A DNA stretch of 52,671 nucleotides, from NCBI GenBank assembly GCA_024742755.1, contig JANSXW010000029.1:1-52671 (forward strand), read 5' to 3'. This document shows positions 51,462-52,671 of this stretch, piece after piece. Position 1 is the stretch's first letter; each line of letters begins with the position of its first letter. The stretch is from a bacterium (GTDB taxonomy: Bacteria > Bacteroidota > Bacteroidia > Chitinophagales > Saprospiraceae). The translations under genes were made by a program, and so were the position numbers. The notes beneath the pieces were generated by a model. The model had not been told where the DNA came from and did not search any database. It saw only the letters and a list, made by a program, of their open reading frames with translations.

Positions 51462-51556
51462 GGATTGAGCCGTAGATACTTGACAGTTAACGCCCAGCGC
51501 CAGTAAGCGCTCAAGCGCGAAAAGACTGTCAATTATTTCGGTCTGGTCGCACTAGT
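51456..51556. repeat. 101-bp ACTAGT-bounded repeat at the end of recA
   Basis: Bounded by ACTAGTGG and CACTAGT. TTGACAGT (51480-51487) and ACTGTCAA (51525-51532) form an 8-bp perfect inner inverted repeat. The unit matches the solo copy at 18130-18231 (102 bp) over both ends, with a diverged loop. The last ACTAGT contains the complement of the recA stop codon (51552-51554). Confidence 0.8.
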
Positions 51557-52640
51557 CCTCGCTCACCTTCACGGCACCTTTCTTGCTTTTGCCCTTAGCG
51601 TCTGCATCTTCTTCCTCCGCAGGTTCCACTACGCCGGTGATCTTGTTTTTGATCTTCTGTTCGATTTCCAGCGCCACTTCCGGGTTATCCATCATAAACT
51701 GCTTGGCCGCTTCACGCCCCTGCGCAATCTTGGCGGTATCGTAGCTGTACCAGGCACCGCTCTTTTGGATAATATCGTGGTCAACACCAAGGTCAACGAC
51801 CTCTCCGACTTTAGAGATGCCTTCGCCGTACATGATGTCAAACTCAGCAATCCGGAATGGGGGCGCCAGTTTGTTCTTCACCACTTTCACTTTCACGTGG
51901 TTGCCGACTACGTTGCCCTCCTTGTCTTTGATTGCTGAACCGGAACGGCGGATATCCAGTCGCATGGAAGCGTAGAACTTCAGGGCGTTACCACCGGTAG
52001 TCGTTTCGGGGTTACCGAACATGACACCGATTTTCTCACGCAGCTGATTGATAAAGATACAGCAACAGCCCGTACGGCCGATCGTACCCGTGAGCTTACG
52101 CATCGCCTGAGACATCAGGCGCGCCTGAAGGCCCATTTTGGAGTCCCCCATTTCCCCTTCGATTTCACTGCGGGGCACGAGTGCCGCCACCGAGTCGACG
52201 ACGATAATATCAATTGCACCGGAGCGGATGAGGTTTTCGGCAATCTCCAGTGCCTGCTCGCCGTTGTCCGGCTGAGCAATAAGCAGGTTTTCTGTATCCA
52301 CGCCCAGCGCTTTGGCGTAAGTGCGGTCAAAGGCGTGCTCTGCGTCGATAAATGCCGCGATCCCGCCCTGCTTTTGACACTCTGCGAGCGCATGAATAGC
52401 CAGGGTGGTTTTACCGGAAGATTCCGGCCCGTAAATTTCTACAATACGCCCGCGGGGAAACCCGTTCACGCCGAGCGCAATATCGAGGCTCAAAGAGCCG
52501 GAGGGAATGGCATCTACTTCGATGACATTATCGTCACCGAGGCGCATGATCGAGCCCTTCCCGTAGGTTTTCTCTATCCGGTCTACTGTCAGCTGAAGCG
52601 CCTTGAGTTTAGCTTCCCGGTCCTTGTTGACATCTGCCAT
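51552..52640 (-). CDS. recA: Recombinase RecA
   Basis: From the ATG at 52640 the protein has 362 residues; a TTG at 52658 is also in frame but would add six unlikely residues. Walker A is GPESSGKT (71-78), with FIDAEHAFD and [19 protein letters not shown] as Walker B region, and [13 protein letters not shown] as loop L2 region. The C-terminal domain and acidic/lysine-rich tail complete it. It catalyses homologous strand exchange and drives LexA-type self-cleavage where LexA exists. Its stop codon lies in the ACTAGT end of the repeat unit. The promoter lies to the right, outside the window except for 31 bp. Confidence 0.97.
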   Translation of the reverse strand: MADVNKDREAKLKALQLTVDRIEKTYGKGSIMRLGDDNVIEVDAIPSGSLSLDIALGVNGFPRGRIVEIYGPESSGKTTLAIHALAECQKQGGIAAFIDAEHAFDRTYAKALGVDTENLLIAQPDNGEQALEIAENLIRSGAIDIIVVDSVAALVPRSEIEGEMGDSKMGLQARLMSQAMRKLTGTIGRTGCCCIFINQLREKIGVMFGNPETTTGGNALKFYASMRLDIRRSGSAIKDKEGNVVGNHVKVKVVKNKLAPPFRIAEFDIMYGEGISKVGEVVDLGVDHDIIQKSGAWYSYDTAKIAQGREAAKQFMMDNPEVALEIEQKIKNKITGVVEPAEEEDADAKGKSKKGAVKVSED

Positions 52641-52671
52641 TTGGTGTGGTTTAATCAAGATTTTGTTTGAA

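Noticed and set aside
51361..51556. Tandem repeat as a CRISPR array
   Set aside because: Only two or three diverged units of about 95-bp period are present, no short conserved repeat alternates with unique spacers, and no cas genes are nearby.

Overview
The window reads as a chromosome segment of a marine-type Bacteroidota bacterium, most likely in the Saprospiria/Lewinellaceae range. The phylum call rests on SusC/SusD proteins, type IX secretion (T9SS) sorting domains of both the type A and type B kinds, gliding-motility genes gldE and gldD, the order mutY-ssb-gldE-gldD, and TAnnTTTG -7 promoter boxes with little Shine-Dalgarno signal. The family-level placement is inference only.

Layout. 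(1) 1-4660, minus strand: a tight operon of a cupin lipoprotein, a GH3 glycosidase lipoprotein, a hexapeptide acetyltransferase and a GH2 glycosidase that runs off the left edge. (2) 4665-5139: two abutting gene remnants, the C-terminus of a DUF5916-like outer-membrane protein and a core piece of a short-chain dehydrogenase. (3) 5217-19202, plus strand: a polysaccharide utilization locus with a propeller/Y_Y_Y/LuxR-HTH sensor, SusC, SusD, a PKD lipoprotein, a T9SS-exported protein with two copies of a cysteine-rich domain, a GH5 enzyme with two CBM6 modules and a T9SS tail, and a GH16 enzyme. GH16, GH5 and GH3 together suggest a beta-glucan such as laminarin; this is inference.

(4) 19209-33878, minus strand: a defence island. 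A type I restriction-modification system is split. hsdR lies at the upstream end; hsdS and hsdM lie about 7-8 kb downstream, interleaved with a GIY-YIG protein and an unknown 178-residue protein. Between hsdR and hsdS sit a PIN-domain toxin candidate overlapping a 312-residue partner, a HTH/DUF433 protein, a DUF488 protein with an extra N-terminal domain, and a gene pair matching the Gabija defence system (GajA OLD/TOPRIM nuclease plus GajB UvrD-like helicase).

(5) 33879-34836: a non-coding, hairpin-rich stretch with a tRNA-Cys(GCA) gene, a 21-bp copy of the tRNA 3' end, and several copies of a terminator-like hairpin. This looks like a worn integration boundary for the island.

(6) 34837-52640: mostly core genes: a T9SS type B surface protein, an unknown lipoprotein, secA, deoC, a SPOR protein, rodA, tgt, an LptF/LptG-type permease, an ECF sigma factor, mutY, ssb, gldE, gldD and recA. 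Two kinds of intergenic repeat stand out. One is a 101-102 bp element ending in ACTAGT, which overlaps the stop codons of both the GH5 gene and recA. The other is a 161-bp imperfect palindrome between secA and deoC. No rRNA, CRISPR array, transposase or integrase gene was seen.
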